Below, piece after piece: positions 61,558 to 64,000 of a stretch of 64,000 bases of DNA. The position numbers and the translations under genes are program-made. Source of the DNA: Gillisia lutea (GTDB lineage: Bacteria; Bacteroidota; Bacteroidia; Flavobacteriales; Flavobacteriaceae); contig NZ_JAKGTH010000007.1 in NCBI RefSeq assembly GCF_021568705.1, forward strand, positions 248,001 to 312,000, given 5' to 3'. Positions within the stretch are counted from its first letter, which is position 1, and each line of letters starts with the position of its first letter. Under the pieces are notes generated by a model. The model was not told where the DNA came from and did not search any database. It worked only from the letters and a program-made list of their open reading frames with translations.

Positions 61558-62841
61558 GTGATTAGATCTCTTACTAATGTGATGGGCGCAAAAAATACTA
61601 ACCTCTTTGTTATTACCGTCCTTCTCTTATTTTTTTCAGTTCATTCTACCCACGCTCAGGAAGACCTATCTTCAGATGAATTATTTACCAAGGCCAGAGC
61701 TGCTGCGTTCGATGAAGATAACTACCCGAAAGCTATTGATCTTTCAAAACAAGCCTTGCAAATAAGTCCTAATTATGCTGATATACGTATTTTTTTAGGG
61801 AGATTATATACCTGGACCGATAAGGTTGATAGTGCTCGTGTGGAATTTGATAGGGTATTGGAAATAGATCCCGGTCATGAGGATGGTTCCTTAGCGTATG
61901 GAAGCCTGGAATATTGGAATGATAATTCTGAAAGGGCTCATCAAATTGTAAATGAGGGTATAAAATACCATCCAGAATCGGAAGAACTCTTATATCTGGA
62001 TGCTAAAATATTGAACGATCTTAAAAAATATGACGAAGCAACCAATGTGCTCAATACATTACTTGCTGTTAATCCTAATCATGCAGATGCACGTGCTTAT
62101 AGAGAAAAGATCAAAAATGTGTCTTCTAAGAATCAGGTAGGAGTTAGCTATGACTTTGTTTATTTCGACAAGCGATTCGATGATCCTTGGCATCTGGCAA
62201 GTGTGGACTACGGGAGACAAACCAAGTTTGGTTCTATATCGGCACGTTTTAATTATGCCAATAGGTTTACCACCAATGGAGCTCAATTTGAGCTAGATGC
62301 GTATCCCAGAATTTCAGATGTATTCTATGCGTATGTAAGCGGGGGAATTGCCGAAAAGGATGGGATATTTCCTCGATATAGAGCGGGATTTTCCTTGTAT
62401 GCTAACCTGCCTTTGGCTTTCGAAGGTGAAGCCGGATTCAGGATGTTGAGTTTCGATGATGAAACCTGGATATACACTGCATCAGTTGGAAAATACTATA
62501 AGAATTATTGGTTCAATTTACGCACATATCTTACCCCTTCAAATAACGCTGTTTCCCAATCGTTTTCCTTAAATGTTCGGTATTATCTAGCAGGGGCTGA
62601 TGATTTTCTAAGTTTCGGGATTGGTACCGGGTTGTCTCCAGATAATGAAGCTAATAATATCCTTTATAATAATGGAGACACTTATAAACTTAAATCGAAT
62701 AATATTTCGATAGGGTATAGAAAATCCATTAATCTTACCAACATTCTTATTTTTTCAGCAGGTTTGGAAAATCAGGAATATGCTCAAGGTACAAAAGGAA
62801 ATCAAGTGACTGTGAGTGTAGGGTATAATAAAAGATTTTAA
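61558..62841 (+). CDS. TPR and YaiO-type outer-membrane barrel protein
   Basis: A 427-residue exported protein. After the signal peptide (ending THAQ) come TPR repeats (about 38-185; YPKAIDLSKQALQISPNYADIRIF and VDSARVEFDRVLEIDPGHED), then a YaiO-like beta-barrel (about 190-427) ending in RF. YaiO-type proteins accompany exopolysaccharide systems. Two starts are possible: GTG at 61558 or ATG at 61582; both give a signal peptide, and I keep the longer with that caution. Confidence 0.78.
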   Translation: MIRSLTNVMGAKNTNLFVITVLLLFFSVHSTHAQEDLSSDELFTKARAAAFDEDNYPKAIDLSKQALQISPNYADIRIFLGRLYTWTDKVDSARVEFDRVLEIDPGHEDGSLAYGSLEYWNDNSERAHQIVNEGIKYHPESEELLYLDAKILNDLKKYDEATNVLNTLLAVNPNHADARAYREKIKNVSSKNQVGVSYDFVYFDKRFDDPWHLASVDYGRQTKFGSISARFNYANRFTTNGAQFELDAYPRISDVFYAYVSGGIAEKDGIFPRYRAGFSLYANLPLAFEGEAGFRMLSFDDETWIYTASVGKYYKNYWFNLRTYLTPSNNAVSQSFSLNVRYYLAGADDFLSFGIGTGLSPDNEANNILYNNGDTYKLKSNNISIGYRKSINLTNILIFSAGLENQEYAQGTKGNQVTVSVGYNKRF

Positions 62842-62843
62842 AC

Positions 62844-63998
62844 ATGCGAAAGAAGATCTTTCTCGGGGTACTTATAGCAATATTATTACTGCCCCTATGG
62901 ATGTGGCTAGCCTGGTTGCTTACGCCAAACACTAAAATGGTGGCTGCTATTGTAGATAAAACAGCAATCACCAGAGAAGGGCAGGAGCATATTTCCCTAA
63001 ACTGGATTCTCAACCATGAGCGCTACTCTAAGACTTCTAATAAACCGTATCAAATTAGTGAAGATTATTTTGGATTTCACCCTCTTGAGGATGAAAAATT
63101 CAAACTAAAAGGCTTAGAGCGTTTTTCATCCCCCCAGTTAAATCAACTAAGTGAAGATGCCGATATGGTATATTTTACTGACACTTATGGAATCTATAAT
63201 AACGAATGGTATTTGAAAGGGAAGGAGCAAAAGTACGGGATGTTATACGGCGGTTTGAGCGATAGAGATCTGGAATTGCTGAGTTTGATGAAACAGAAGA
63301 ATAAATTGATCATCACCGAATTTAATACCATTGGCTCTCCTACAAATATTCAGAATAGGAAGCGTTTCGAGGAAATGTTCGGATTGGAATGGTCTGGGTG
63401 GACAGCCAGATATTTCGATAATTTTGATCTTGATGTAAATAAAGAATTACCAGCCTGGCTTATAGAAAGCTATAAGAATGCACATGACGGGAAATGGCCT
63501 TTTAAAAAGGCAGGTATTGCTTTTGTGCACATTAGTGGGCAAGTGGTTATTCTGGAAGATGAAACCCATTTGGATAATCCCATGCCATTTATACACAGCA
63601 CTTCTTATGGACAAGAAAACCTTGGTTTACCCACACAGATAAAATACCCTTTTTGGTTTGATATAATGGTGCTGGATAGAACTATTAATAATGAAGTTGC
63701 AAGCTATAAGATAAGTACTAATAAGAATGGAGTTGAAGAATTAAAGAAGAATGGAATCCCAACTGAATTTCCTGCGGTTACCAAAAATAAAGGGGATAAG
63801 TATAAGTTCTATTATTTTTCAGGTGATTTTTGCGATAACCCTATAGGTATCACTTCATCCTATTTTAAAGGAATAAGCTTCTTCAAAGGGTTTTTCTATA
63901 ATGAAGATAACCCCATTGAGAGAGCCAGCTTCTTTTGGAAGTTCTATCGCCCTATGCTCACCAATATTTTGGAGAATTATAGCAATGGAGAAAAATAA
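62844..63998 (+). CDS. Hypothetical membrane-anchored protein of the YaiO locus
   Basis: A 384-residue protein with one N-terminal helix (about 5-27) and a large extracytoplasmic domain. It starts 2 bp after the YaiO-type gene, so they are co-translated. The domain has strands and turns such as DADMVYFTDTYGIYNNEWYLKGK and LIITEFNTIGSPTN that recall a Rossmann-like or glycan-acting fold, but I recognise no family. The stop codon lies within the window's last bases. A role in polysaccharide assembly is inferred from its neighbour only. Confidence 0.65.
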   Translation: MRKKIFLGVLIAILLLPLWMWLAWLLTPNTKMVAAIVDKTAITREGQEHISLNWILNHERYSKTSNKPYQISEDYFGFHPLEDEKFKLKGLERFSSPQLNQLSEDADMVYFTDTYGIYNNEWYLKGKEQKYGMLYGGLSDRDLELLSLMKQKNKLIITEFNTIGSPTNIQNRKRFEEMFGLEWSGWTARYFDNFDLDVNKELPAWLIESYKNAHDGKWPFKKAGIAFVHISGQVVILEDETHLDNPMPFIHSTSYGQENLGLPTQIKYPFWFDIMVLDRTINNEVASYKISTNKNGVEELKKNGIPTEFPAVTKNKGDKYKFYYFSGDFCDNPIGITSSYFKGISFFKGFFYNEDNPIERASFFWKFYRPMLTNILENYSNGEK

Positions 63999-64000
63999 CT

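Noticed and set aside
1-64000. Search for CRISPR arrays, tRNA or rRNA genes, insertion sequences, phage genes and attachment sites
   Set aside because: No direct-repeat array, cloverleaf-like sequence, transposase, integrase or terminal inverted repeat was recognised by eye; weak tRNA-like folds could be missed without a covariance search.

Overview
The window is about 64 kb of low-GC DNA that looks like a chromosome segment of a member of the Bacteroidota, most likely a marine Flavobacteriaceae species. The reasons are promoters of the TAnnTTTG -7 type, many short-signal lipoproteins, a SerB-SerA fusion, a CusA-TolC fusion, YaiO and DUF4136-type proteins, and overall protein style. The family is inferred; I name no species. 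I saw no rRNA, tRNA, insertion sequence, phage gene or CRISPR array.

Layout. 1-2.9 kb is a xylose locus (xylulokinase fragment, sugar porter, divergent NrtR-type Nudix regulator). 2.9-6.3 kb holds a small basic protein, a phosphoserine phosphatase/phosphoglycerate dehydrogenase fusion and a secreted esterase. 6.3-8.7 kb is a diheme TsdA-like cytochrome c with a porin-like partner. From 8.9 to about 61 kb the window is a stress and low-energy island. It contains three tandem universal stress proteins, a cytosolic PAS-LOV-PAS histidine kinase with a CRP-type response regulator, a GH130/GT4/DUF2267 operon, dodecin, OmpA-lipoprotein/PfkB, a B12-dependent ribonucleotide reductase behind a SERCA-type P-ATPase, and a persulfide dioxygenase/peroxiredoxin/sulfide:quinone reductase operon. 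It also contains a heavy-metal RND system, a second RND system, phosphoenolpyruvate synthase and an ABC export system. The right end (61.5-64 kb) starts a YaiO-type outer-membrane locus.

The main discovery is a regulon that can be read from the DNA. Sixteen copies of a 14-bp palindrome, ATGAYNNNNRTCAT (core TGA-N6-TCA, as in CRP/FNR sites), lie in front of the island operons. In every case exactly 22 bp separate the palindrome from a recognisable Bacteroidota -7 element, which puts the centre near -41.5. Three sites serve two divergent promoters, giving 19 promoters. One site drives an ORF-less stretch that ends in two hairpins. The best candidate regulator is encoded inside the island: the CRP-type response regulator paired with the LOV (blue-light/flavin) kinase. 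Gene content (USPs, PfkB, class II RNR, P-ATPase, phosphoribosyltransferase, PpsA) resembles the mycobacterial DosR dormancy regulon, although the sensor type is different.

A second palindrome, GTAACNNNNGTTAC, with the same 22-bp spacing precedes both sulfur operons (tsdA-porin and persulfide dioxygenase-SQR), suggesting a second CRP-family regulator for reduced sulfur. The persulfide operon carries both kinds of site. All regulatory statements are inferences from sequence position; the sites, spacings and protein motifs are directly visible.
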